Shown here in pieces: positions 25,920 to 36,904 of a stretch of 64,000 nucleotides of DNA. Location of the stretch: positions 20,772,406 through 20,836,405 of the forward strand of contig OU744730.1 in the NCBI GenBank assembly GCA_916613615.1. The letters are read 5' to 3'. Position 1 is the stretch's first letter. Every line of letters begins with the position of its first letter. The stretch is from Steromphala cineraria (Eukaryota; Mollusca; Gastropoda; Trochida; Trochidae). The position numbers and the translations under genes were made by a program. Under the pieces are notes generated by a model that saw only the letters and a list, made by a program, of their open reading frames with translations, searched no databases and was not told the DNA's origin.

Positions 25920-26590
25920 GGATCTATCTATTTAATTTGCCCCATTGTAATCATTGCTTACCCTGATGATAATGTGCCTTCATTCTATGATATCCAATAA
26001 ATAACCTCAAAAGGTCAGATAAAAATAATATCTCTAGGTTATACCTAGTTTCAAAACAAATACCAATAGATAACATACATCTCCTTATTCAGTCTCCTCA
26101 ACAAATAGCCATAAACATCGTATATAATTTTCTCTAATACTAAGTTTTCATCTCAAATATGTGAATATGGCAGCAATCTACCTGTCCTACAGGTGTGGTG
26201 GCTAATTTGCCCATCTTAATCGTTATTGACCCTGATCATATTTCACTAGAATACCAAGACCTGTTATCTCCTGTCTCAATAACACCTCTACCTTGGGCAA
26301 ATCACCCATTTTTTGTCCTACAAAATGCCTGTTGCAGCACTATATTTGAAAACTGTGTGTAAACAAAGCCCCAGCCGTTTGTTTACTTAGCTTGTAAATC
26401 ATTAAGATAGTCTATCCCCTTAGGTAGATGGGGGAGATAACTGTGTATTGTGCTGTAAACCTTTGAAAATTATAGTTTGTCTTCTCAGTCCCTTTTTGAT
26501 TTGAAAAAAAGTTTTGATACATGAAGACAACCAAGATGGCGAGATAACCTTGTATTGTGCCGCATACCTTTGAAAATGTTTTTTCCATAT
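25920..26590. repeat. Degenerate local duplications
   Basis: TTAATTTGCCCC...TTACCCTGATGAT near 25933 is echoed by CTAATTTGCCCA...TTGACCCTGATCAT near 26201. GGGAGATAACTGTGTATTGTGC at 26430 is echoed by GCGAGATAACCTTGTATTGTGC about 106 bp later, both followed by CCTTTGAAAAT. These are old, separate duplications. Confidence 0.6.
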
Positions 26591-29350
26591 CAATGTTTGG
26601 TCAAGGTTATCAATTATAAGATTCATTTTTCATTTTGAATTCAAATAAATAAATTTCACTAGCTGTGTAATGTTGTAAGCTTTTCAAATGGTCATCACAT
26701 ACGACTTATCAATATTTCTTGTCTTATATTTAAAAATACTTTTATTTAAAAAATTACTGAGAAACAATATCATGTAATTTTACATCAAACCTTTAAAAAG
26801 AGTTAGTGGTCTTTTCATATCGCTTAGGTTTTTATTTCAGATACTGAAATCAATAAAATGTCGTAACACAGAAAGGATAGTATAAATGAACAGTAAATCA
26901 CAACACAAAACAGATAATTAACCTTCAAGTAATCAAGCAAACTCATTACTAGATGATAACAATGATTTGATGATCCATCTTTACTGACATTTTTATATTA
27001 TTAAGGCTGAAGAAAAAATATCTTTATTTTAAAATCCGAACAATACTATTTTAACTACACAAATGATAAAATATCAAACTGAGGGGTGAATAATTCAGCA
27101 AACAAGTTAATTTCATGTCAATGAGAAGGAAGTAATGACCTCGTCTGCACAATGAAACGATTATTACCAACATAAATCTTTCATATCCTTTGTCAAGTTG
27201 TGTATCAAAGATTACAATAATGATATATGGCCAGGGTGGATCCAAATCTACCTGTTAGTATCATTGATTAACTGCATGTAAATACAAGTATTCTAACCCA
27301 ACCCTAAATCATAACAGGGCCAAGAAATAACTCTGTCAATTCATTTTCTGTCCAAAAAAGAAAGGACTTGAACTAAAATCTCAATTTATGTTGTTTTTGT
27401 AAATATGTGTTGAAAACAAGATTATTATACAGTTCAAGAAACTATTCATTATAGATCTAATTCATTTTTAAAGAATTTACTCGATCAAAGTATCTAAACT
27501 TTACATAAATTAAGGAGAAATGTAAATGAGATATTTTGCAATAATTTGTATTTTTGAAAGTAAAATAACAAGTCAGGCCAATTTGTCTATTAAGTAAAGT
27601 TTTTCAGTTATGACATTGATTGTACTAATTCATGAACTCAATTTATGTCAGATTGAATTATCTCAGGATGAAAGAAGGCACAAATTCGTAATCATTTCTC
27701 ATTCATCTATCGTATTATTCTCATTTAGAGTGTTTACGGCATAATACCAATTTCGTTCTGGTATGATTTCAAAGCTAATTAAAACGTAGAGCATTCCTTT
27801 ATTGAGTGAATAAACATTGGGAACAATAGATGTAGACAATAAGTCCATGGTACAAACAGAAATACCTTCGGGGAAAGGGGATACAGGCTTTTGGGGGCAA
27901 ATGAATTTATTGGTTCGCACAAATGTCATAATATGAGCTTTAGATAGCTGATAAAGCTGAAGTGGAAATTAGAAATGCACTCATATAATACAGAGAGAGG
28001 TTCGACTAAGTTAAAGTGGCTGATAAAATATTGTCTCGTTGGAGCATGAATCATTGGCTTATGTTTACCTACACTATTTCGGTGATCAGAAGAATGTGAA
28101 ATTAATGTGATTGTGGATCACTTCAAGTGCTTTTCTTCACAAAGGCAGACAATATTTCTCGTAAAGAGATTCCAAAAGTATTACTAACAGTGAGTTTGCA
28201 ATAATTATGAAATGTCATAAATTAATTTAATCTTGATATTTTCTTTTTTTTTCAGGGGGAGTTTTCACTGATAAGAATATCAAAACATTTTTGGACGAGG
28301 GCAAGGTTGTGAAATATTTTAAACTATCGATCTTGACAATTAAAATTTGAGAGTTCCTTCTCATTCAATCAAAATCTATGTGCGATGTTGGTTTAATTTC
28401 TTTTAGATCGCCAAGCACTAAGTTAGCTGCAAGAATTTCCTTTTTTTCTGGAGAAGTCTACATTTTTAAATAAACCATGAAAATCAAAAAAGAGGTCAGG
28501 ATATATTATGATATATAAATGATCATTGAAATGAAAAAATATTGTCTTTGTCTGTTGGCAATATATTTTAGATATCTTAAGTAGTATCATAGCTGTAAAT
28601 AAATGTAAAGAAATGGTACTCCAACCATCTTAGCGCTGAGAGAGTTTAAAATCTAGCCCTTAGGGTTAAAAAGGGCTTAAAACAGTATTTCCCACTTTAA
28701 GGTCATCTAGGATTATTGCAGGAAGTAAGCCGACAATACCACTGAGACTATACATTGTAGATAAAATGTGTATTTAGCAAATAGGGTAGTACTTCACAAA
28801 CAACCAGGAACCTTGCTTCAAAAAGAATAATCCTTTCTGGTTGATAACATTGTGAAACCATTGGTTGGATTTGAACCATTTTCATCTTGATCCAAAGAAG
28901 TAATCTAAGAAATTGACACCAAAAACATTCTTCAAATACCTTGCATTAAGATTATAAAATGCTACACGGTTCAAACTAACCAAAATAGATTAAAAACATT
29001 TATTTTCTTCGACCTACAATTTACTCTCTAAATTAGATTGTTAAAGTACATAAATTGTACCTCTAAAAGTGATGATCTTTTGCCAAAGGTTTTAATTGAT
29101 TGATAGAAATTCAGTTTCTTAAATCTAAAAATGTTTCTGCTGAATAAAAGGTTATACTACACTACCAGATATTTTTCCAATGATGTTTTGCAATCATGCA
29201 TCAATATGGAACATCTTAAGTATTCTTTAAAGAAGGGCTGCATAACCTTTTTTAAATATATTTTTCAAAAGATATTGGTCAAATAACTATATAACATAAA
29301 TATTAGGTCAAAACAGCAACGATACACAGTTTCTCAATGAAGCTACAGCT
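26591..29350. other. Intergenic DNA, no gene seen
   Basis: AT-rich unique sequence. A slightly GC-richer patch at 27690-27930 has no identifiable function. No domain-bearing frame was seen. Confidence 0.5.
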
Positions 29351-29359
29351 AAGTAAACA

Positions 29360-29480
29360 TTGCGTAACAAGGCGTCTGCTTGTCGCCGTCCAGCGACAAA
29401 CCAAAACAAGGCTGAGAGGCCACGGGCAGGGGATACCGGAAGTGACGTGGCAGTAGGCGAAGCGTTCGTCTGCTTATATG
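29360..29480 (+). promoter_or_regulatory. Promoter-like patch with fused ETS and CRE-type sites
   Basis: A ~120-bp GC-rich, CpG-containing island in AT-rich DNA. It contains ACCGGAAGTGACGTGG at 29435-29450, which joins an ETS core (CCGGAAGT) to a CRE half site (TGACGT), a pairing common in animal housekeeping promoters. It lies ~80 bp upstream of the THAP-like coding remnant, so it may be that gene's promoter. Motif reading only. Confidence 0.4.
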
Positions 29481-29531
29481 GAAAATGATAGGCGAAATCC
29501 GCAGTTCTGCCTTTTCAAAGCGATTAACAGT

Positions 29532-29746
29532 ATGTTATATCATTGTGTTGCTGTCAACTGTCCTAGAATATCTCCTGATGAAGTCTCCGTAGACAAATTC
29601 CCATCATATTGATGGTTTCACGCCAAATTGACCCGCTGTGTTAGGTCAAACAGATCAATGTGACAATCTACATCGAACTCACGTGTTCCGATCACTACAC
29701 CGATTTTCTGCTTCGAGCTCGCATTTTCACTGAATGAACAGTTTGG
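29532..29746 (+). pseudogene. THAP-type zinc-finger remnant, frameshifted
   Basis: THAP domains are C2CH zinc fingers that bind DNA; they occur in regulators and in P-element-type transposases. From ATG 29532 the frame reads MLYHCVAVNCPRISPDEVSV and then DKFPSY before a TGA at 29610. This matches the start of a THAP domain: C-x4-C, then the conserved F-P. The same frame continues WFHAK, like the conserved Trp that follows. In a different frame, 29672-29716 reads IELTCSDHYTDFLLR, matching the second zinc half 'CS-x-H-(F/Y)-x-x-x-F' at about the right distance. So all four metal ligands (C, C, C, H) are visible, but an in-frame stop and a frameshift separate the halves. An intron or sequencing error is possible, but no good splice pair was seen. 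Downstream coding sequence was not found. Confidence is moderate that this is THAP-derived, low on its status. Confidence 0.5.
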
Positions 29747-29749
29747 CAT

Positions 29750-32165
29750 GCAGAGAAAGGGGAGATTAGTAAAATATAAAACATAGCACAAAGTTTTGGG
29801 CTGATTTATGGTAATAATCCGAATATACAATGCTCACATTTAGATTTGAACGTTGTGTAAAAAGGTTGAATAAACAATGACATTGGTCTGCAGGTGTTAC
29901 TTACTTTCTTTAGATCAGATACTCACTTATTACACAATTACTTTACTGTCTATCGTATTTCCTGTCTGTTTCCTAATTAGATTATATCAAATGATGACTA
30001 TAGCAGGTAGGTTATATAATGCACAATCATCAACACCTGGCTATTTTATGACATCAGCTAATTAGGTTACATCAAATAGCAATTGTATTCCTTAACATCC
30101 CTTTTTTCTCCAATTGGTAAATTATAACCTATTAACCTGAAATTAGGAATACCGTTTTTGCTCTATCTGATAATTATTTTGGAAAAGGTTCATTTAATAA
30201 ATCTTCATTCTGTTTTGCCATGTATCGGGTATTGTTGTGGGAAATATCTCCTCTATGTACAAGAGTGAAAACATTAAGATTTTCAGTGAAATGACCTATT
30301 AAAATAATGTTTTAAACAAGACATCAGTGATCATCAAATACATGTCTCTCATTGAGAATTGTAACTTGTCCATCACTAAATGAAATAACTAAGAAAAACG
30401 TATATATTTTTTTATCCTGTTACAAAATGAAGTCAAAGGCAATTCTAAAAAATGGTTTAAATGTAAAAAAAATAGTATTGTATAATAACATCCTTTCTGC
30501 TGTGCTACTAAAGTAATATTCAATAACAACCAACAACTGTGCATGAAGATAAAACAGTTCACACGGGAGCAATTGTTTACATATACATCCGGGTTCTCAC
30601 GTGCAGTCTTATGACAACATTGCTCAAAGCGAGACCATCTAGGCCTACATGCTGTAGCATTATGCGCACAACTTCGTTTTTAATCAGCGTCTTACGTTTT
30701 CATCAATACAAATTGCCAGTTGAATAAATCAACTACCGATTTATTGAAGGTTTGAGATGTTTGGATGTTGTTTAGGGTGTTTAATCGACGGTTAAACATC
30801 GAGCTGTACTGTTAGCTTGTGTTGTTTTACATAACGAGGTCACACAAGGGGGTATTACATCGCCTACTAACACGTCACGAGGCATTCACGCTTCAGTGCG
30901 TTTTATTCTGTTCGCCGGCCTAATTAGGCGGTGTTCTTTATACAGTCGTAATTAAGCCGTTTCTAGGTCGATTTCAGAAATTTAAAGTTGAGTCCATGTG
31001 AAATTGTTATCACTATTTCATTAATCCCGAAAGTTGCCATATAGCATTTCAGTCCCTCTTTAATGGTACATCAAGTATTCAACCTTTTTCTTTGACATAA
31101 ATAAAAGACAATAAACCCAGAAGTTGCTCAATTGCGAATCGCCAAAAGAGTTTCAAAAGTCAATTAAATGAAATCATTAACTCGTTACCAAAGGTAAAAC
31201 GTTTTGGTCATGTAGCCATTAGATAAGAAAGGTATTAGGTAATGTCATAATACTCCTTTATTACACCAATAACATAATCAACCAACACAGTAACATTGCC
31301 TGATATGTCAAATAGATTGACACCACAGAAAACCCCTCACACATGCAAATTACAAGAACAAAAACTCCAATCAAAACCTAATCAACAAATTTCAAATTGT
31401 TTTTTGAATCAAAGAGAGGGAAAATTAAGTTTCAAAGCTGTTTCACTCATCTATCAAGCCTACTTGTAAAGCAAGGGTGGGAAGCGACAGGCTAATTCTC
31501 AATTAGTAAAAAATTAAAGAAAATCATTAATGAATACATGAGTAGGCTAATTTTCTTTGTCGAAGTATTGTTCCAGCTTAAAGTAGATTGATGACCTGTA
31601 AGTTCAAAGGAAATCTTCGGTTCATCAATGGAGTTTTACATCCATTTAGATTTGTTCCTCGCCATGTTACATGTGAACTAGTCATTCAAATGTCTTTTTA
31701 ACTCGTTTTTCAAGGATCTGATTCCATGGGAACCAAATTCAAACTTCAAGTCTGTTAATTCTTTTGACAGATTTGTTTCAAATTCCATGAAAATCTTGGA
31801 ATAAAGTTTGGAAATACTTGGATTGGTGTTAAATCAGGAAGATAAATAATTTAGTGTAATGAGAGAATGAAGAATTTATCAAAAGTGAAATCAGAGGCTT
31901 TCTCGTGTAAAAAGATAGGATGAACACAGCTGAATGACAACATACAAGAGAGCACAAACGGCTGTAATTAAGTTTGAAATCAATCACAATAATCAGTCTA
32001 ACCAAGTTCAAAGGCATGAAAGATTCAAAATATTATCTTTACAAGGTTACAAACATGTTCTTTTAGGGAGTTTCCCCTCCTCAAAGGTCTGAGAACAGTC
32101 TTTATAGTTGCATGTTCTGTCCGTAAGTTACATTACCCAATCACAGGACCTTCAGCAAAACTTTT
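29750..32165. other. Intergenic DNA with a TAATTA palindrome
   Basis: Mostly AT-rich. A GC-richer patch at 30830-30980 contains the perfect 12-bp palindrome GCCTAATTAGGC (30918-30929) and a nearby GTAATTAAGCCG; both carry homeodomain-type cores. No gene was recognised: frames at 29877-30065 and 30539-30727 have no domain. Confidence 0.4.
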
Positions 32166-32169
32166 AAAA

Positions 32170-32400
32170 AATAGAGCCATTGGCTCTGTAGCTCATCAGG
32201 CTTCATCATCAATTATGCTGTAGAGTGTGGCCAATGTGATTCCCCCTTTGTAGAGGCCACAGGGGCACCAATCATAAAATTAAGTATAAAGGCGACAAGT
32301 TTCAGTTTTCTAGGCCTTATACTTCAGGAGAAGAAGATGAAAACAGATTTGAAGGACGTTCCTGTTGCCTTTATTAGCGGTCACAGGGCAAAAATAGACA
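32170..32400 (+). repeat. Old dispersed repeat copy (GGCTCTGTAGCTCAT family)
   Basis: Shares ordered words with 48405-48680: ATTGGCTCT(G/A)TAGCTCAT, a GTGGCCAA/ATGGCCAC step, GGAGAAGAAGATGAAAA, and a GGTCACAGGG-like ending. The copies are highly diverged. The GTAGCTCATCAGG word loosely recalls a tRNA A box, but no B box follows at the right spacing, so a SINE assignment is not made. Confidence 0.5.
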
Positions 32401-32454
32401 CAACATTCCTTTCCTGCAGGTTGAAGAATGCCATACAAGCATGTGGTAGACCAA

Positions 32455-32654
32455 CATCCTATCTCATGGTACGAACGTTACGCTAACTCCACTAATCTGT
32501 ACCCTGGGCTCAGACGCTAGATTCGCTTGCGCGGCCTGACTTGGCATATAGCCAATCACATCATTTTTTCGCCACCTTCTCGATAAAATTTGAACGAGAA
32601 AATGATTTGATTGGCTTTGAGTTAGTGTAACGTTCGTACCCTGAGACAGGATGT
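32455..32654. mobile_element. 200-bp MITE with ~34-bp inverted ends
   Basis: Left end ACATCCTATCTCATGGTACG followed by AACGTTACGCTAACTC. The right end is its complement with three differences (GAGTTAGTGTAACGTTCG, then TACCCTGAGACAGGATGT). The inverted repeat spans ~34 bp at each side, leaving ~130 bp inside. No clear target duplication, so the superfamily is unassigned. The minus frame at 32464-32706 is the element read through. Confidence 0.85.
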
Positions 32655-34620
32655 CTTCACAAAGAATTAATGCATTACACAATCTATATCCAATAATTTC
32701 CACCATATTTCAAGAAGCAGAGATTCCTGTCATTTTGTGGATTAGTTTGATACATATTACACACATTCATAAATATATGCCCGTAATCAAAGATGACCTA
32801 AAAGATATTTTGCTTTAAGGTGAATATCAATTTTTTATATAACACATTTAATTATTCAAGATGACCTGTGCCTGTCTAATATCCACCACAATATATAACC
32901 ATTCATTTCCCAAAATACATGTTGCTTTCATTTGGAAGTGAAGCATTTCTAAAGCTAACATAACATCGACCGACATATGCATAAACTTTATATCATTCTC
33001 ATTTCAAAAAGAAATTAGTCGACACAGCCTAAAGGACAGCACATGCTCCAGGAACGAAGTGTAATCAAACCTGGCTAAATATGGATTCTAATCATACAGG
33101 CCATTATTACCCGAGTTTCATATGGACAGGAATTACCTGTTTGTGGGGAAGATAATGTCACATAACAATCAACTGTGATGTCATAATGGCTAGAATGATG
33201 TCATCGCTCTTGTAGGTCAGGAGGCGTTATGAGCTCTAATCAACCTTTGACCTTCTGTTTTACCAACATGTCAATGACCTTCTGTGATATATCAGCTTTG
33301 CAATAATTAGGTGAGTTGATATAACTGTGAATATTCTTCAAAATAGACAAGGCTTCTTTTTCAACAGATATAACTCATCTCATGTACGAGACTGCGACGC
33401 ATATCAAACATTTTATCAATTTGGATAAAGGGCTTTTAAAATTGACTATTACTAAATTGACTCTTGACTTATTAATAATACTGTAACTTCTCACAAAAAC
33501 AGCAGCAAAACAGAATTCTGAAATTTCATCAATGAAGTAATTCTACTTGCGGTTGTATTTCCTGATCTGATTCTTTAATCAATTGAAAGGTTTGTATAAA
33601 GGTTAATTGATAAACTTTTAAGGGATCTTGACCAGCGAAACGTATTGGCTCTCTAAAAGATGTTAGCAAAATTGAATATTGTTAATAATAAGGAATGACA
33701 AGTATTTTCATGGATAGACAACTTCTTTATTCTTTATCCATTAACCCCTGACAAATATGCAAAGAATAAATAAGTTATCCATAAAAATATCTCCAACTTC
33801 TAAAATGCCATTCAAGGAAATCGTTGATAATGTGGGCAACAATTGCTGCTTTAGACAATACCATCCAAGCAGAGGTGATTAACCAAATAAAAGACAGGGG
33901 TGCTTCTTTTATGATTTAACCATGACAGTAATAATGAAATGAATTAAAACACCCAAAATTTACCTTATAAATGCTTGCGAAAACTTTTAAATGTGTTTTA
34001 TCGTGCAGTTATGTAATTCTTAACCTCCAGGTTATATTTCTTATTCATTTATACATGTTAGAATTAAATGAGTTGCATTTGTAAAAAGCAAAAATTATTC
34101 CCTTGTTGAGATGTGATGTATCGTCCCTGTCATGAAAACCACAAGACAATCTAAATCTTAAGCATTCAGCATTTCGAAAGCACAAAGAAATAATTTGATA
34201 ATTTTGACGCATCTGGAAAATAAATTTGAAATTAAAAATGTTTCTTTGAAAGGGGTGCAAGGAAAGCTTATCCTAATTAATCTTTAATCATTGCCAAGGT
34301 ATATAATTGAAACGTTTTCTATTGAAAGATTATACTTCTTTGATAGTCATTCTAGAAGTTGAGTTGATGCAGAACAATTAAGGCAATATTATAGATATAC
34401 AACTTCCTTATTCAAGGTTAAGCGACATTTTGCCATAATATAGGATTCCACTTGATAAAAGATTGATAAAGATTTGTCTTTTATGCCATCCGTCTTATTA
34501 TCATCTTTTCACAAAATCATACTGAAATTGGGTTCCATTAAAAGATTTTGTATTGGAAAAAACCTGCATCACCAAGGAGGTGATGGGGGTGATGTTGTGT
34601 TTATCTCCGCTTTCAAGAGT
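32655..34620. other. Intergenic DNA, no gene seen
   Basis: AT-rich unique sequence. The frame at 34045-34260 (minus) has no domain. Nothing else assigned. Confidence 0.5.
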
Positions 34621-34623
34621 ATT

Positions 34624-34893
34624 TCACTTATATCGCGGCTGCTAGTATTATTGCAGGGAGAAAGCCTGCAACATTATTGTGGCTATGCATTTCGGTGAAA
34701 CCTGCGAGCATCGGCTGGAAGTAGCAACCATGGTAGGTACTGCATTGAAATTTTGTGTAGCATTGCACCCAAACCTGCCTGCATGTAGAACAGTTTTCTA
34801 CTGCAGACAAAGTTGTCAAGCCCCTGGCGGGATTCAAACCACGGAACTTCTGATCCGAAACCGAACGCGCTAACCACTGCGATATCCCGCCCC
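34624..34893 (-). mobile_element. tRNA-derived SINE
   Basis: Read on the minus strand, the element begins GGGCGGGATATCGCAGTGG at 34893. A tRNA-like head follows: A box TATCGCAGTGGTTAGCGCG (34885-34867) and B box GGTTTGAATCC (34840-34830), closed by CGCC complementary to the GGCG start. A ~200-bp body follows, with GGCTTGACAACTTTGTCTGC and GGTTTGGGTGCAATGCTACAC, running to about 34624. Internal RNA polymerase III boxes are the defining feature of such SINEs; mobilisation would use a partner LINE. The body recurs without the head at 1763-1950. No poly-A or simple tail or target duplication was resolved. It is a SINE rather than a tRNA gene because the sequence continues into the shared body. 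Short frames across it (34628-34937) are not genes. Confidence 0.85.
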
Positions 34894-34899
34894 AACCAA

Positions 34900-35180
34900 G
34901 GACCCATATGATTGAATTTAAGGGGTTCCCAAGACATTACCCAGGAAAAGTTGAATCCCGTAAAACCAAGTTTATCCTAGACAACTTTGTTGTTCTGAAG
35001 AATTATAATAACTGATTTTATGAGCAAACAAATTACTTACCTATAAAATGGGAAGCTTGTTCTTGATGTGAAGATTTTCAAGATGGAAAGAACCTGTGGA
35101 ATAAATGAGAAATTAGTAATAAAAGAAGGATAAAAGTTGCATTTAATGATTAATGAATAAACATGGTTAATATGGTTAAA
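34900..35180. other. Intergenic DNA, no gene seen
   Basis: AT-rich spacer between the SINE and a minisatellite. Confidence 0.5.
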
Positions 35181-35181
35181 C

Positions 35182-35885
35182 ATGCAAGTGGGTGGCTCTG
35201 CAATATGCCGACACTTGCAAGAAGGATGGCTATCTGTTATGGTGACACTAAGAAGGATGACTGTGCGTTACGGGGAAACTTTCAAAAGGGATTGCTGTGT
35301 TATGGTGAAACATTTAATAAGGATTGCTGTGTGTTATGGTGAAACTTTCAAGGATGGCTGTGTGTATGGAAAAACTTGTAAGAAGGATTGTTGTGCGTTA
35401 TGGTGAAACTTGCAAGAAGGATGGCTCTGCATTATGGTGACACTTGCAAGAAGGTTGACTGTGCGTTACGGTGAAACTTTCAAAAAGGATTGCTTTGTTA
35501 TGGTGAAACTTTCAATAAGGATGGCTGTGTTATGGTGAAACTTTCAAGGATTGCTGTGTGTTATGGTGAAATTTTCATGGATGGCTGGGTGTTATGGTGA
35601 AACTTTCAAGGATTGCTGTGTGTTATGGTGAAACTTTCAAGGATTGCTGTGTGTTATGGTGAAACTTTCAATAAGGATGGCTGTGTGTATGGAAAAACTT
35701 GTAAGAAGGATTGTTGTGCGTTATGGTGAAACTTGCAAGAAGGATGGATCTGTATTATGGTGAAACTTGCAAGAGGGTGGATCTGTATTATGGTGGCTAT
35801 GCACTATGGTGAAACTTGCAAGAGGGTGTCCATAGATTTTAATGAAAATTGCAAGTGGGTGGCTTTGCATTATGGTGAAACGTGA
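35182..35885 (+). repeat. ~31-bp minisatellite (GGCTGTGTGTTATGGTGAAA)
   Basis: About 700 bp of a unit of the form AAGGATGGCTGTGTGTTATG plus GTGAAACTT(G/T)CAAG, 28-36 bp long with substitutions and indels. Longer blocks also repeat: TATGGAAAAACTTGTAAGAA is seen near 35368 and near 35689. The 74-codon frame at 35182-35406 is produced by the repeat. Confidence 0.92.
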
Positions 35886-36904
35886 AAATTCCCATTTACT
35901 TTTGGTTCTACTGGAATAAATGTCAATTCGAACCAGAACCTGTCAACCGGCTACTCTAACCTGCATTCTGTTGTTTATAACCACACCTATGAGAATCGAG
36001 TGTAATTACAGTGTAACCCCAGCCCTTGACACAAGCATGATCCCAGCAAGCAAGAAGGCAATCAACTGTAATACACACAAGGACATCCACCCTCGTAATT
36101 ACATACACTCGAATCAAATTGAGTGAAACGTGAATTATGTCTGGTGGTAATTAAAGGATTAAACTCCAGACAGATTAAGAAATTGTTGAGTACAAATGGT
36201 GCATAATGATTGCAGCACAAATGTGTTCTGACACATGACATCTAAAACTGACATTGATATATTCTTCATGCAATCTAAAAATGTCATGTTGTGACATTTA
36301 TAATAAATTAATTTTTTAATTTGTTTAGCAATTCACTAAGATAATTATCATTAAAAATAACAAATGTGATAATAATGTTCATTTACCGGTACCTCAACAT
36401 TTGCATGAAGTAAAGTTTTACCATGACAAATCCAAACAAATCGACGAAAAGCTTATCATAGTGATATTTATTTTAATTAATCAATATCATTAATAAATCT
36501 TCAAGCCAACAGTCCTTGAAAATCTTCTAAGGAGACCTTCATCAATCGATAACATAATTATAGAATTTTAATAATAAATCTACTCAAAGGAAATAACACA
36601 TACATAAATGGAACTGGTTTAATCATAATTTTTACCAGAAGATTAATTAAATTCGCTGATAAGAACAAAGTTGGTCTGCTTTATCAAAGCAGTGTTTGTC
36701 GAAGGCTTTACAAGGATTTTCAATGAAATGATTGATTGATTTGCACTCTCTAGTTGTCTCGTCTGTGCTCACAAGAGCATTAAGACAGGAAACTCCACTT
36801 GTCATCAATGATCATTAACCCTCTAGCTGGCAAAGAACAGGTAAGTGTCTTGCATTCAACAGGTGGATTGTTAAACCTTTTTTTGGAGTAGACATTGTTT
36901 CCTT
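35886..36904. other. Intergenic DNA, no gene seen
   Basis: AT-rich unique sequence without recognisable features. Confidence 0.5.

Noticed and set aside
33080..33210. ATTATTACCCGAG with nearby TGATGTCAT words as a third palindromic CRE element
   Set aside because: No inverted arms could be aligned and the CRE words are imperfect.
34821..34893. A functional tRNA gene on the minus strand
   Set aside because: The tRNA-like head runs directly into a body shared with another locus and the stems are imperfect, which fits a SINE.
35182..35885. CRISPR-like array
   Set aside because: Units are directly adjacent and degenerate with no unique spacers, and the genome is an animal's.
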